Made by a program: the position numbers and the translations under genes. From Tetrahymena thermophila SB210 (Eukaryota; Ciliophora; Oligohymenophorea; Hymenostomatida; Tetrahymenidae), in assembly GCF_000189635.1 (NCBI RefSeq), contig NW_002476400.1, positions 50,511-114,510 on the forward strand: a DNA stretch of 64,000 nt, in the 5' to 3' direction. Under the pieces are notes generated by a model that was given only the letters and a program-made list of their open reading frames with translations, made no database searches and was not told the DNA's origin. Position 1 is the first letter of the stretch, and every line of letters begins with the position of its first letter. This document shows, piece by piece, positions 15,101 to 26,976 of this stretch.

Positions 15101-15652
15101 TAGATAATTTTTTCTATCTATCTATTTAATTGAAGGGTTCGATACTATGTGCTTTGTATCTTTCTTTAACTCTGTCATAGCTATATTGTAATTTTATTAT
15201 TTATAATTTTACATTTAAAATATTTAAATTATTTAAAATTAGTTTATCCTTATAAGAGGCTTTACTACAATTATTTGGACATATTTTTTTCGATATTAAT
15301 AACAATTAACTTTGGTATGATTAGTAATTTGGGCTAATATGAAAATTAGGAGAGGACGTTTATTACATTCTTTATATTAAATATAACATTTATTATAGTT
15401 TTCTTTTACTTTTGGATGCTTAGAGATAAAATTAAAATAATTTTATAAAAATTAATAATTAAATATTAAAAAGTATAGTAGCCTCCAAAAAAGTAATCTG
15501 CAATTATCTTATGGAAATCCTTAAGGCTTAGGATAAATAATAAATAGAAATTTGATTACATTTAAAATGAATAGGTATTTTTTTAAAAATTAAGTAAATA
15601 CCACTAAATACAAAAATAAAACAATTTAATTAAATAAATTGAATTATTTTGA
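3135..15652 (+). CDS. Giant surface-type protein: Cys-rich and furin-like repeats, beta-helix region, multi-pass C-terminus
   Basis: I infer one gene of well over 3,000 residues with many short introns. A possible start is ATG 3135, which splices into exons containing NIEEVVLN and then EDCSDNEC; this 5' model is tentative. From 3406 to about 6600 there are Cys-rich modules. From about 6410 to 9350 the modules look like furin/growth-factor-receptor repeats (CRC-type spacing, for example CEGPNMCTQC and CYKCIDRYYS). From 9630 to 13240 there is a long, nearly intron-free stretch rich in Asn/Phe/Ile, with GGGIYW, NGGAIYI, RGGALYV, NGGALSI and GYGGAVV motifs, as in parallel beta-helix or Pmp-like proteins. 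From 13462 to TGA 15650-15652 the C-terminus matches the upstream gene: Cys pairs, several membrane segments and a basic tail. Introns I can place include about 11507-11556, 13240-13461, 14047-14101 and 15189-15241. Surface localisation and any adhesin role are inference. A split into two genes is possible but no break was seen. Confidence 0.7.
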
Positions 15653-16351
15653 AATAAATTATTTTATAAATTGTAAAATTTTATATTTTGTTATTTTATT
15701 TAAAAATCTAAACATAAATATCACTAATTAATTTATTTATTAAACAAATAAATCATTTAAACTAATTCTTTATTTTCAGGTTTTAAATATTCTTATACTA
15801 ATATAAAAAAAGGTATATACTTAAAAAAAAATCATTTAGGATGGATGTACTTTATGATTAAATAATTTTTTTATTTAAGGTAAATTATCACATTTACTTA
15901 TAATAATAATATTTCAGATATTAATGTAGACAATATTAGTTGGTTTGTAAAATAAAATAAAAATCTATATTTTATTTTTTTATATATATCAATTAAGTGA
16001 GGCATATATATTAATAAGTTGAATAAGCTAGTTTATTTAAAATAAACATATAATTAAGAATATTTTGATATAATCTTACAAATTTTTAAACAGTAATTAC
16101 ACTCACTAATTTATGAAATATGTTTCTTTTATTGATAAATTGTTTGTTTAAATGTTTAAAATGTTTTAAATAAATAAATAATTATAATTCAAAAATATTG
16201 AGCAAAATAGGATGATAATATTTTAAAATTAGCTGAACCTGATCAGAAATGAATTATTACAAATTGATTGCAAACATTTCTGAAAAGATTGATGAGCCAA
16301 TTAGATTATAGTTTATTTACAACACGTATAAACGTTTAGCTTTCTTACTTT
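15653..16351. other. Convergent intergenic region
   Basis: AT-rich spacer between the 3' ends of the giant membrane protein gene (+) and the GBP-like gene (-). Nothing beyond homopolymer-like A/T runs was recognised. Confidence 0.6.
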
Positions 16352-19300
16352 TCATAAGTTGATTTTAATGTATTATTTTAATCTAAATTTGAAATATTTA
16401 ATTTTTATGCATTTGTGGTGTCTTGGTTTTTCATTTCTGTGATAGTTCTTGATGAAAAAATATTTTAGCTTTTACTGAAAGAGTCTGTCCTAATTCTATT
16501 TTTCTTCTTTGTTATAATCTGTTTTGATAATTTAATAATTAAGCTTTACATTGAATGCAAATAAAAAATAATATTCTCTCACTTTTAATTAATCTTCTTT
16601 TTCAAGAAGTTTCTGATACAATGCTGTTTTTCTGTCGTTAATCGCTTTATCTTTCTCATAGGATTTAATAAACTTATCATCAAGCGCTTTTACTAATTCT
16701 CTTTAATTTTCGTTTTCCTTCTCAAGATTCTTAAGTACATCATCTAACAATTTGGTCTAAAAATAAATTAAATTAATTCATTAGTTTAATCTTGAAAATG
16801 TGAATTAGAGAAAAAAAGAGATACTTTTTATTTGATAATTTCGAATCTTTTAAAGAATATTTCAAACAATTTTTTATGGGAATCTTTTTCAATTATTTAC
16901 AGCTGCTTTTCTTAATAGGATTTATCGTACAAGTTAGCAAACATTTAGAAGTATCTTCCTAAGTCTTAGACACAAAATTTTTAAAATATAAATACCTTAG
17001 AAAGACCATCTATATCATTGTTTTATTATAAAATATCTTTGCAATACATTTAAATGAGATCTTTGAAGTCCTATTAAATTTTTATGTACTAATTATTATT
17101 TTCTAATGTATTAACCAGCTTTGATTTCTCTTGCAGCTGCTGATCCAGCTCTTCTAGTCTATTTATTCTCCACTTTTCATTAATACTTTTATTAAAAAAT
17201 ATATTTTTATTAGCTGATTTTTTATATCAATTATTGAGCACTTTAAATATACTTTTAAATTTAGAATTATAAAATTTTAAAGAATTTTAGTTATTTTTAA
17301 GCAAATTAATTGAATTCTTAAATAACTATAAAATGATTTAAATATATTTTTTTCAAAGTATTTTAAACAGTAAAATAATTTACCCGTAAGAAATATTTTA
17401 GAATAGCTTAAAAACTTGCTCTTCTCTAAAATCAAGAGTTTTTTTGAGATTTTAAAAATATATTTAATATATTTCTTTAAAATAACTGTCTGATACAAAT
17501 CTATGCATACTTGCATTAAATTGCTCTATGATAGAATTTCTTATAGAGAACAAACTTTGCATGAGCTTCTACATCGATGAGAAGTTATCAAAATTTACTA
17601 AATATTATATTCTTTCTTAATGATCCTTTTCAAGGATTTATAAGACTCTTTAAAATTCGTAATTTACTGATTAGGAAACAATTGTCCTAGGTTCAAAATA
17701 TTATTATTTTCCTTAATTAATTTGCTCTATTAACAAGCTTAAATACCTAAAATAAATAAAAAAATTAAATAAAAAGTTTTATTAAATGAAATGAATAAAT
17801 AAATACTTGCAGAATGTGTATGAATTTATTGGAATATTCTTAAATTTTTTATATTTTTAAGGAAGATTAATTATTTTTCTTAAGAATTCAACATCTGTTT
17901 TAATTTAGTTCAATTAATCTACCATTTTATTAATATTTAAGTTTGATATACTTGGCAAAACCGATTAAACATTTGTATTGCTAGCTTTTAAATTGGTAAA
18001 TGAAGTTTATTAAAATTTACCAATATTATTAAATTATGATGTATTTAAATAAATAGAATTTTTTTGTGTTTATCCTTTAGTTATTTATGTTAATTAATTC
18101 TGAATTGTATTTTATCCTTAAATATTATTTATTTATCCTATTTAGCTTTGAATTGTATTTAATCCTTAAAAGCTAGTTTTTTGTCCTAATTAGCTTGGAA
18201 TAGTATTAAGTCCTTAAATATTTGTTACTTACTATCCAAATTGGCTTTACATTGTATTTATTCCTTAAATATTTTAACTCATTTATGAATTCAACAATTA
18301 AAAGCTCGGAGTAACTCTCGAAACTGAGATTTTTTAATTGAAATTACTTATTTGATTATTACTAATTGGGACCATTGATTTTTTTGCACTTGATTCTCTA
18401 TCAGGCACAGAAAAAAACTAAGCTTAATCTATAGATTCTATTGAATCATCTAAACCAAATTTTTATAAAAAGCATTTTTTATCCCTAAAAGCTGAGTTCA
18501 ATATCTGTTTTATATAAATAAACACATTCATTAATTTTACTTAAACTTTCTTAAAAAATTAACATTTTTTAAATAAAAAAAATAAATTACATTTTTAATT
18601 TTAAGAAGCTGATGATTAGAGTTTGCTTTTATGAAGTGAAGAATTTATTCTATTACTACATCTCCCTCAAAGATAAGTTTATCAGTATCATTAACAAAAT
18701 TTTATAATTCTGATGTTAATAAGAGGTCCATTTCACTATTAAAATTCTATTCTTTAGCTATAATGTATAATTCAGGCATGTAATCGCTGATATTTAAATC
18801 AGTAATTGGAAAATTTAATTTGTTTTCAAATTCGATCAAAAAGCTCATCTCATCATAAATGACATGTCTTAGGTCAGAATTTGAATAAAATATTATTTAG
18901 TCACTCATAAGCATTATAAAAAGCTAAAGTTTTAAATTAACTTCTTCGAATGTATCTATACCCTATACATCGATTAAAAAAGTGTGAGTGTTTGAAACGG
19001 GATTATAAATAGGCTAACCCCATAAAACAGCTCCTTCAGTCCCTTGATCTCCTCCATCTCTTTCATAAAACTGTAAAAACAATAAATATTATTAACTTAA
19101 TATTAACTTTCATTTCTGTATTTACTTTTTTAGTTTATTTACTAGAGAGAAATTTATTTAGAAACTAGCTCTTCCCTTTTCCTGGCAAGCCAATCACAGA
19201 GATTATATTTATATTACCTTCATATTTTATTAAAATCTAAATGATTTAAGTTTGATGCACTAAAATAAAAAGCAAAAGAATTAATTAATCAATATTATTT

Positions 19301-19359
19301 TATCCCCTAAATTTATTTAATTAACAAACAATATCAAATATCAGCTTGCTTGCTTGCAT
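16352..19359 (-). CDS. Guanylate-binding-protein-like large GTPase with internal repeat and coiled-coil C-terminus
   Basis: Seven exons (19359-19326, 19259-19126, 19070-18591, 18549-17807, 17746-17384, 17185-16825, 16756-16352) sum to 2,520 nt, giving 839 residues ending at TGA. The N-terminus has a P-loop GLPGKGKS (about residues 35-42), then GTEGAVLWG, in which Thr67 fits switch I of the GB1/RHD3 family, and the switch II motif DVQG (about 90-93) in FLIDVQGIDTFEE. This order and spacing match the GTPase domain of guanylate-binding proteins. The family's Arg-Asp guanine motif is not seen; the corresponding place reads IIAKEQNF. Residues about 305-385 hold four to five copies of a 16-17 residue unit like IQGLNTIQSQIGQ. 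The C-terminal half is charged and helical (KLLDDVLKNLEKENE, RLEELDQQLQEKSK), resembling the helical tail of GBPs. In this family GTP binding drives oligomerisation on membranes; whether that holds here is unknown. The start ATG follows an AT-rich leader. The last exon could end differently. Confidence 0.8.
18085..18290 (-). repeat. Tandem 48-51 nt coding repeat inside the GBP-like gene
   Basis: About four imperfect copies of a unit encoding approximately IQGLNTIQSQIGQ plus a 3-4 residue linker. On the plus strand the units share TTAGCTTTGAATTGTATTTA-like cores followed by TCCTTAAATA. Unit length stays a multiple of three, so the reading frame is kept. The copies differ by several substitutions, so the array is not a very recent expansion. 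Confidence 0.75.
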
Positions 19360-19657
19360 AAAAATCCTACAATTTTCTTATTTATAATAAGAATAATTAA
19401 AGTTTGGACTTAATAAACAAATCATGATTTTAAGTTTTATTTTGTTTAAACATTTAAAAAATTTAAATATTGAGAAATGTTTCAAATTGTTTTGCTATAA
19501 ACTTGAGCTGAATTTTATTTAGAAAGAATAAAAGAAATTTGATTAATTTTTGGTAAATAATTAATTAATAAATTAGATGAATAAATTTGATATTTTTTTT
19601 ACTTCTTATAACAAATCTTCATTTAAAATCAGCTATTAATCTCTAATTTCTATCAAT

Positions 19658-20497
19658 TCATATGGCCTAGCTAAAAGATCTTAATTGCCTTAATCTTTGT
19701 TTTTATTGGTTTATCTCTATTATTAAATATAATATGTGTTAATTACATATATAAATTGCATGATTTATATTTAAATGATTTAATTATTATATTTTGCAAT
19801 AGAAAATATAATAAATACTCTATTTATTTTCTTGTAAGTATATTTATTATTTATTTATTTATTTCTTTATTTCCTAAGTGTTAATAAAATAATCTATTAC
19901 TTCATTATGTCCATTCTAACTAGACCCTCTATGCTTATTACTTTGTTAATATTTTCCTGCTTAGTTAAAGGACTAATTTATATCTTTTTAAGCTGAATTG
20001 TTGTGAGAAGATGGGTTGTTTTATGCTAAACTCATCAGTGCCTAAACATCACTGAATCCTTGAATAATCTTGCTTTATCGTCTCTCACTCCTAATATTTG
20101 GAGTATTTGATTTGGTATTTGATCTCCTGCCTTTCTAGCCACTTCCACCTTCTTGCTAATTATTGCTATTATTCCATCCATTCATTTACTATTGCTAATC
20201 CTTTTAATTTTTTGATGCAGATATAAAATTATCTGAATCAAAATATATTAGTTCTTATTTTTCTTAATTATTATGATCTTTGTTTTAAATATTCCCTCTG
20301 AATTCCTAATTTTCAGAGCTATTGCTCAACGTTTTTGTCCTGCTTTCTTAATACCTTTTTGCTCTTTTTTAGGTGGTAGCATAAATTAAACCTAGATTTT
20401 CTTATTATTTTTGGTTTAAATTATCATAAATATCATTCCTATTAGGCTACTCAAAGCCTTAAAAAATATTGTTTTTGTCATAACTGTGTCGACTCAT
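19658..20497 (-). CDS. Gln/Asn/Ser-rich protein of unknown function
   Basis: A single reading frame of 280 codons without TGA, from ATG 20497 (MSRHSYDKNNIFQGFEQ) to TGA 19658, giving 279 residues. The first 210 residues are rich in Gln, Asn, Ser, Lys and Arg, for example RRSNTKSNTPNIRSERRQ, then SDVQALMSLAQNN. The last 50 residues are more hydrophobic and AT-rich, so the true 3' end or an intron may lie before 19800. I recognise no domain. Base composition is clearly less AT-rich than the flanks, which supports coding. It lies 300 bp upstream of the GBP-like gene in the same orientation. Function cannot be assigned; a disordered protein is likely. Confidence 0.55.
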
Positions 20498-21426
20498 TGC
20501 TAATAAGTAGTTAAAATGTTTAAAGCAAATGCTAAAGTAGTTGGTTCAAATAGCCTCTCTTATTACTTCTTTAAACTTTGCTTTGTCAGATAATCTCAAA
20601 GTTTTTAAATTCTATTTTTAGCTTATATTCAATATTTTAAAACCTTCTACTTTCTCAAATTAAATAAATATAAATTATTTCACTTGCAAATTAATTAATT
20701 AATTAATTAATTTTCTTTTTATTACTTTTAGTTATCAAAATACAAAATAAACATTGTTGGATAACTTTAGTGTAATAATAGTAATTCATTTTCAATCAAA
20801 TAGTTAGTCAGCACATTCACTTCTATTTATTTATTAATTAATTTAGATGTTCGTTATTTAAGATTTATATTATCGATATATTATAGAATAAGCCTTCAAA
20901 ATTAATTAATTATTACACCCATATAGATAAAAATAAAAAACATATTTCACAAGTTTTATCATTCACTCAATTAATTAAATATCCACACTATTTGAACTCA
21001 GTTTTTTTATGCTTTCATTCATTATAAATAAATTAATCAAACTTCTTTTATTAATTATAAATAAAATTTATTTTTTTATATCCCACAATTAATTTTAAAA
21101 TTATTTATTTAAATTAAATATTTAAAATATTATTTTATCATAATTAAATCTAAAAAATTCTATTTTAATTAATGTTAAAATATTTATATTTTTTAGCTTA
21201 AATTATTAAATAACTAAAATATTTGAATTTATTATTTTTTTTGGTTAATGCCACTTATTTAAGATGATGAGTTGAATATTCCAAATATGTGAACAAAAGG
21301 TATGTGTGTATTCTCTTAAAAGGGGTGAAAGAATTATTAGAATAATTAGATACTAAGGATTTTTATTGATATCGCTAATTAATTTTAAGAAAGAAAAAAA
21401 TAATTAATTTAGTTAAGAATTAGAAA
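20498..21426. other. Divergent intergenic region with AATT repeat tract
   Basis: Spacer between two divergent genes (Gln-rich protein on minus, ADP-ribosylglycohydrolase on plus). It contains a perfect run of AATT tetranucleotides at about 20689-20712 and several TTAATTAA motifs. Both promoters must lie here, but no element can be named. A short open stretch near 20500-20640 on the minus strand could be 5' leader. Confidence 0.5.
20689..20712. repeat. (AATT)n tetranucleotide tract
   Basis: Six consecutive AATT units in the divergent spacer. Similar shorter tracts recur across the window, for example near 32690-32740. This is simple-sequence DNA with no assigned function. Confidence 0.8.
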
Positions 21427-22980
21427 ATGCAGAAATAAAATCTTTATTTAAACTCTTAAGAATTGAAATTTAATTTATCACCTGAAGATGTTTAGGTCAT
21501 ACTAAAAAATTAAAATAATTCTGATTAAGAAAAAAGAGCTATAGGTTGTATGATGTGCTCGTACATCGGTGATAGCATAGGTACAGTGACAGAGTTCACG
21601 AAAGATTTAACTGAAGAATAAATCTAAAAAGCAATAAGAATGGAAGGAGGAGGAATTCATAGAGTTATTGCTGGCTAAGGTACTGATGATAGCGAGTTAG
21701 CTACCTCTTTAGGATATGGTTTAATTGAAAGCGATGAAAACTCTATTGATCTAAATTTAATAACAAAATACTATGTTTTGTGGGTTAAATCTAAGCCTAT
21801 TGATATTGGTAAAAATAAATAAATAAATTTACATTTTGCATATTTTGACTAAGGATAAATAAAATATTTACAATATTGAATAATTTAATTTTTGCATAAT
21901 CCTAAATATATAAAATTGAATTTAATTTATCTATTTTTTATTCATTTTATTAATATAAAAAGGATAAACAACTTCCAATCCATTTAAGTTACTTATTAAT
22001 GACTAGTAAATAAACATTAAGATGAACAAAGACTAGGTTTAAGAAAAGGATCTTTCTAATATAGCAATATCTTAAGCTTAGATTGATAATCAAAACTCAG
22101 AAAGTAATGGTGGTTGCATGAGAATATGTTCCCTTATAGTCTATCTTTCAAAATTAAATGACTAGGAAGAGATAAAAAAATCAGTATTTTCAGAGTAGTA
22201 AATCACACACCCTAACATTATATCTTAATGTAAAATAAATAAATAAATAAATACACTTTGTTATTAGAATATTAAAAGAATATTGACAAATAGAAATATA
22301 TATCTTTTTATTAATTAATTAATATTTTTAAACAAATTTACTTTGATTTCTAACATTAATTTTTTTAAAAAACATAATTTATTTATTTATTTATTTGTTT
22401 AGATTGCACATACATTTATGTCAGAGCATGCATCAATCTTATACAAAATGGAGACGCAAAAAAAGCTTTTGAAGATATTAACAATTATGTAGAAAATTTC
22501 TTAAACATAGGTGTTATATAATAATGGTGGAGAGAAAATGTTTTAAAGGAGAAATTTAGCGAAACTAAAATATATGAAGTTTGGATTAAACACTAATTCA
22601 TCAATGTATTTATTATTTTGAAAAGAATTGCAGAAGGTAGTGAATCAATAGATAGCGATTTACTACCAAGAGTATTAAAATAAATAATTAGACTTCATGG
22701 AGACACTGATACTGCTGCATGTATTGTAGGTGGTATGATAGGATCATTGGTAGGATATTAGAATATTCCTTCAAATTATGTTAATATTTTAGTTTAGTGT
22801 GATCTTTAAAATGATCCAAAGCTAAATCAAAAAAGACCTGCTATCTATAATCCAAGAGCTTGTATTTATCTTAGTCATAAATTGTATGAAAAAGCTCCAA
22901 CTCAGAAAGTTTAAATTATTGGAGGCACAAATGAATAGAAAACTCAAATTCCAATGCTACAATAGTTCTATGATTTTTGA
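21427..22980 (+). CDS. ADP-ribosylglycohydrolase (ARH/DraG family)
   Basis: Three exons (21427-21808, 21963-22229, 22403-22980) give 1,227 nt and 408 residues, with the start at MQKQNLYLNS. The family's metal-binding motifs are all present: IGDSIGT (Asp about 49), GQGTDDSE (Asp-Asp about 87-88) and, near the C-terminus, HGDTDTAA (Asp about 317 and 319), followed by GGMIGSLVGY. These acidic residues bind the two magnesium ions used to hydrolyse the ADP-ribose N- or O-glycosidic bond. VKSKPIDIGQTTSNPF matches the usual W..S.P.DIG.TT stretch. The N-terminal 35 residues are Gln/Asn-rich and not part of the fold. The substrate (mono-ADP-ribosyl-protein, poly-ADP-ribose or O-acetyl-ADP-ribose) cannot be told from sequence. 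Introns begin GTAAAA. It stands alone, convergent with the LRR gene on the right. Confidence 0.9.
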
Positions 22981-23361
22981 AATCTAAAATCATTATACTA
23001 ATAAAATACAAATAAATTAATTATATAACAAACATGTTTACTTATTATTTATTTTTTATTATTTTTTTCTAAACTTTCTTTATCAAGTAAAAATATATTT
23101 CTAATATAATTATAGAAAGAAAGCTGTTTTTAAAAATATTTTATTTTTTTACATAAAAATTACTTTCAAAAAAATAAAGAAATACCGTAGTTTTTCATAT
23201 ATTAAGGACATATTCAGATAAAAACTTTTGATCAAATTTAGTCCTTTTTTATGTTTAACAAACTTTAAATTTATAAAATAATTGTTCTTTTTTCTACATG
23301 TATTTTTAAAAAATAATACAAATTTATTTTAAATAAAAATCATTTTATAATAATTCAATTT
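22981..23361. other. Convergent intergenic region
   Basis: About 380 bp of A/T-rich sequence between the ADP-ribosylglycohydrolase (+) and the first LRR gene (-). No feature was recognised; it presumably carries both polyadenylation regions. Confidence 0.6.
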
Positions 23362-25749
23362 TCATTCAAATAATTGCATGTTAAAATCATCAAAATCAAA
23401 TTCATAACTAGTATCTTAATCATTATCAATATCCTTGTTATTGTGTTTATGTGTTTTATAGTGATTGGATTCCCAAATTAATTATTGCTCTTTTTCTTTA
23501 AATTAGGGAGGACTTTCAGATTTGCTATATTCTTTAGATTTTATATTTTCTTCATATTAAATTAATCTTTTTGCTTTATTCATTATTTGCATATTTATTG
23601 AAGAAAAAGAGATTCGACTTTTAAATAATATAATATTTTTAATTAAAATTAGAATAATCAAATTACCCATAATATAGATTCAAATAGAATAAATTTTTCA
23701 AGCTTTCTAAAAATTCTTAAAGAAATTAATTGCAATAAAGACATATCTAATTGCTCCTAATAATAAAATTTAAGAATAATTTTTATTTGTTATTAAAAAT
23801 ACAATATTCAAAAAGTTACCTAAGATCAACAGTAAAAATCTTTATATTTTAAGAAGATTTTAAAAGCTTGATTAAACTTAAAATACCAGAATCTCCAATA
23901 TAATTACCTCTGTAGATAAATTATTTATTAAGAAAATTTATTTTTTTGACAATATTTTACCTTAAAAGTAAACTCAAATTAAGTAAACTTTTAATATTAA
24001 GTAGCTCAAGGCACAAAATAGAAAATTATTCCTCATTAATATCTGTTGAACTAATTAAAAAAAAAATATTTATTTACTTTTCTTTTATTTATTTAAGGCT
24101 TAATTATGAAATTTATTGTTAATTTTGTCATATTTTTTAGTGTTTTGAATCAATATTTTTAATAAGTAAAATATTAGACTGTTAAATCATTATCTAATGA
24201 ACTTTAAATCTAAAAATAAATAAAGAATGATATGTCTTTATACGTTAAATTTAGTTCAAAGCTTTTCAAATTTTTTAATTTGGTTAAAAGATCTCCAACT
24301 TCTAATATCTTCTCATAGTTGATTAGATTATAGCTATTAATTAAGATATTTATTATTTATTTATTTATTATTTTCTATTAAAAATAAATAAAAGATTGAA
24401 TAATTTAGGAAAATTAATCAATTAAAAATAATTTTAGTAAGAATGAATAAAAAACCTTAGATCTAGACTCAAATTCTTAAGATTAGGATTAGAGACTCTA
24501 GTTATCTAGCTTAGTACTTCATAAAATGAAAATTTATCTTTCAAATTATTGCTAATTAATTTTGAAATAATAAATATTTGTTTGTAAAAATATGTTCATA
24601 TTACATAAACTTTAATTTTAGAGATTCAAGCTATGTAATTTTAGAGATTGAATCAATTAAATTATGAATAGAAAGTGTGGTTATCAATTCTTGCCTTTAT
24701 ATTTTATCATAAAATAGTAATTTTATTTTATGTACCAAAAAACGTGAGGTTATTTTACTTAAATGAAAGAGCCAAAGTTTTCAAATTTTGACAATTAATA
24801 ATTTCTTCAGCTAAATGGACCATACATTTCTCATCAAAAAACGACTACCTATATTTAAAAAAAATATTTAAGAAAAATGAAATAAATTTTATAATCAGTT
24901 TTTAAAATAATAATAATAATAAATTTATGCGTGTGTGATTTTTTTTTAAGCTAAGATTAATTATTACTTAAAAGTAAGAGATAAATTTGTCAATTTTTAG
25001 ATATTAGCTATCCCAAAAATTAAGTTCTTAACTTCAATAGGACTATATCCAATGTTTCTTCATATAATAATTTTTAATTTAAGATTAATATTTTATTGAA
25101 TTGTTAAAATTCAAAAAAGCTAGAAATTTATTACTTTATCTTTATTTTCAAAATTTAAAGATCTTTGCAGCTATTTAAATTTTTCAATATTTTAGATATA
25201 GTTTTATCACTTATCAAACTAATATTGTAAAAACTATCAAAATCAAAATCAAAATCAGAGCAACAACATTAATATTCATCTTTATGTGTGACTTCTCTAA
25301 TTAAATTTCAAAAATTTTAATTTAGAAAATTTACTTTTTTTTAATTCTATTTTAATGCTAATAATAATATCTGGATTATTTTAAAAAATTTTTAAATATT
25401 ACAAAAATTCTATTGAAAGTTGAGTCATACTTTAGCATTCTATCAAATCATTCATTAATAAAGAGCTTTTATCTTCTAATAAATTACGATATTTTAGTTT
25501 GTACTATTGCAAATTAAAATTTGTTTATTTGACAAAATTTAAAATTATATTTGAAAAAATTACTTTTTGATTAATAAATTTCATTTTTTTTAATGTGTTT
25601 TTCTCCAATTTTATTTTTATAATTTTTGTAAATTTAATTAAATAATTATTTATTTTTTGTTTTCTACAGCTGTTAAAGAATGTAGATTTCTCTTTAGAAA
25701 TCATATCAATTAAAAATTTTCTATCAAATTTATATATAATTTTTATCAT
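23362..25749 (-). CDS. Leucine-rich-repeat (RNI-like) protein, minus strand
   Basis: A multi-exon gene ending at TGA 23362. Repeats of about 28-30 residues occur largely one per exon: ISKILKNLNSCKDLQILKIK, VKNLIFGIANIQKLTNLSL, LAEEIINCQNLKTLALSF, GNYIGDSGILSLIKLLKSS with KIFTVDL, and LESLKNLFYLNL. This matches the ribonuclease-inhibitor-like LRR families abundant in Tetrahymena. The C-terminal exon is not LRR: it is charged and acidic, ending DFDFDDFNMQLFE. The candidate start MIKIIYKFDRKFLID at 25749 heads a Lys/Asn-rich 100-residue N-terminus. Introns are very AT-rich, so exact exon borders are uncertain. No kinase or other enzymatic domain was seen. The role is unknown; protein-protein interaction is the usual role of LRRs. 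Confidence 0.7.
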
Positions 25750-26976
25750 AAATTTTTTTACTTTTTAATTAAGCGCAAAACATAATAATAAAATAAGAAC
25801 TTAAAATTTATATGTAAATTATTTATGAATTTAGCTCTTCCTCTCTTTGAAATTAGCTGATTGATTGGATATACATGTCAAATCAGCTAGTTTAATTTTT
25901 ATAAATACAGCAGTTTCTCATATATTAACTTCCAAGAAAAAAAAATTTTGAAAAAAATACTTTAAATTTAATTATTTTAAGGTTTTTTTTTTATAAGAAC
26001 CAATGTAATGGTAATAATAATTTCATTAAGGTTTATATCAAATAAATTTGATAAGAATTTATTATTTGTTTAATCTAATTAAATACGTAAGAAGAATTTT
26101 TATATATTAAATTATATTGAGCCTAAATCTTTTATTGGATTTATGAATTCTGACAAAAATGAAACTAAAACTGAAATAAATTAAAATTTAACTTACATAA
26201 GTTAGTAGGCAGGTAGGTAAATAAGTAAGTAAGTGAAATGAGTAATAAGCTCTTAGTTTTTAATTAATATAATTAATTTTTAATAATTAATAGTATCAAA
26301 ATTTAATATATCAAAGTGATTAATTGTTTGTAATTGCTTTTAATAATACTTAAAAATAAATCTGATTTCATTTATTTGATAAAATTAAGTACTTGTGAAT
26401 AATTAATATTAAATCACTTTTTATATTGAGTTTGATTTTTTAATTTAATTCTTTTATTTATATTCATAATAAATTCTGAAAAATGTTTAAAATAAATTTA
26501 AATAAATTTATTAAATTTTAAATTTGGAGAAGTAAAAAAATGTCTTTAACCTTATATTAGATTTGTAAATATGTTTATAATTAACATAATTAAATTAAAC
26601 CTTTATCAAAAATTTATTTTCTAAATATTTGCTTTTTTATTGATAAAAACAAACAATCAATTTCAAAAGGGCAGGCAGGTATTTTTTTTATAAAAAAAAT
26701 ATGTCAATAAAGAAAATTAAATACGAATAATTAAATGATGTAATTAAAGTATTTTAAATATTTCATTTATGATTTAGCTATTTTAATAATAAAAAGTTTT
26801 TATCATCTGAGTTGATACACCATGAATTCTTGCATTTAGATTTTATGTGAAATTTACTTTATTATTTTTTTAATTTTAAGTCTATTTAAACAAAAAATAG
26901 ATATTTTTATTTGCTTATTTTATTTTAAAAGTTTTAATTAAAATTAGCAAATAAAAAATAATTTATTGATATTTGA
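25750..26976. other. Divergent intergenic region between the two LRR genes
   Basis: About 1.2 kb, mostly A/T. A G-containing tetranucleotide stretch at 26204-26234 (GTAG, GCAG, GTAA and AAGT units) stands out, with a shorter GGCAGGCAGGT at about 26670. No coding segment was supported. Confidence 0.5.
26204..26234. repeat. Degenerate GTAG/GTAA tetranucleotide tract
   Basis: Reads as consecutive GTAG, GCAG, GTAG, GTAA and AAGT units in otherwise G-poor DNA upstream of both LRR genes. The reverse-complement type (CCTACCTA) occurs at 29570-29590. Function unknown. Confidence 0.6.

Noticed and set aside
19260-19325. N-terminal hydrophobic segment in the GBP-like protein if read through
   Set aside because: Removing a 66-nt intron here keeps the frame and places a normal GBP-type N-terminus before the P-loop.
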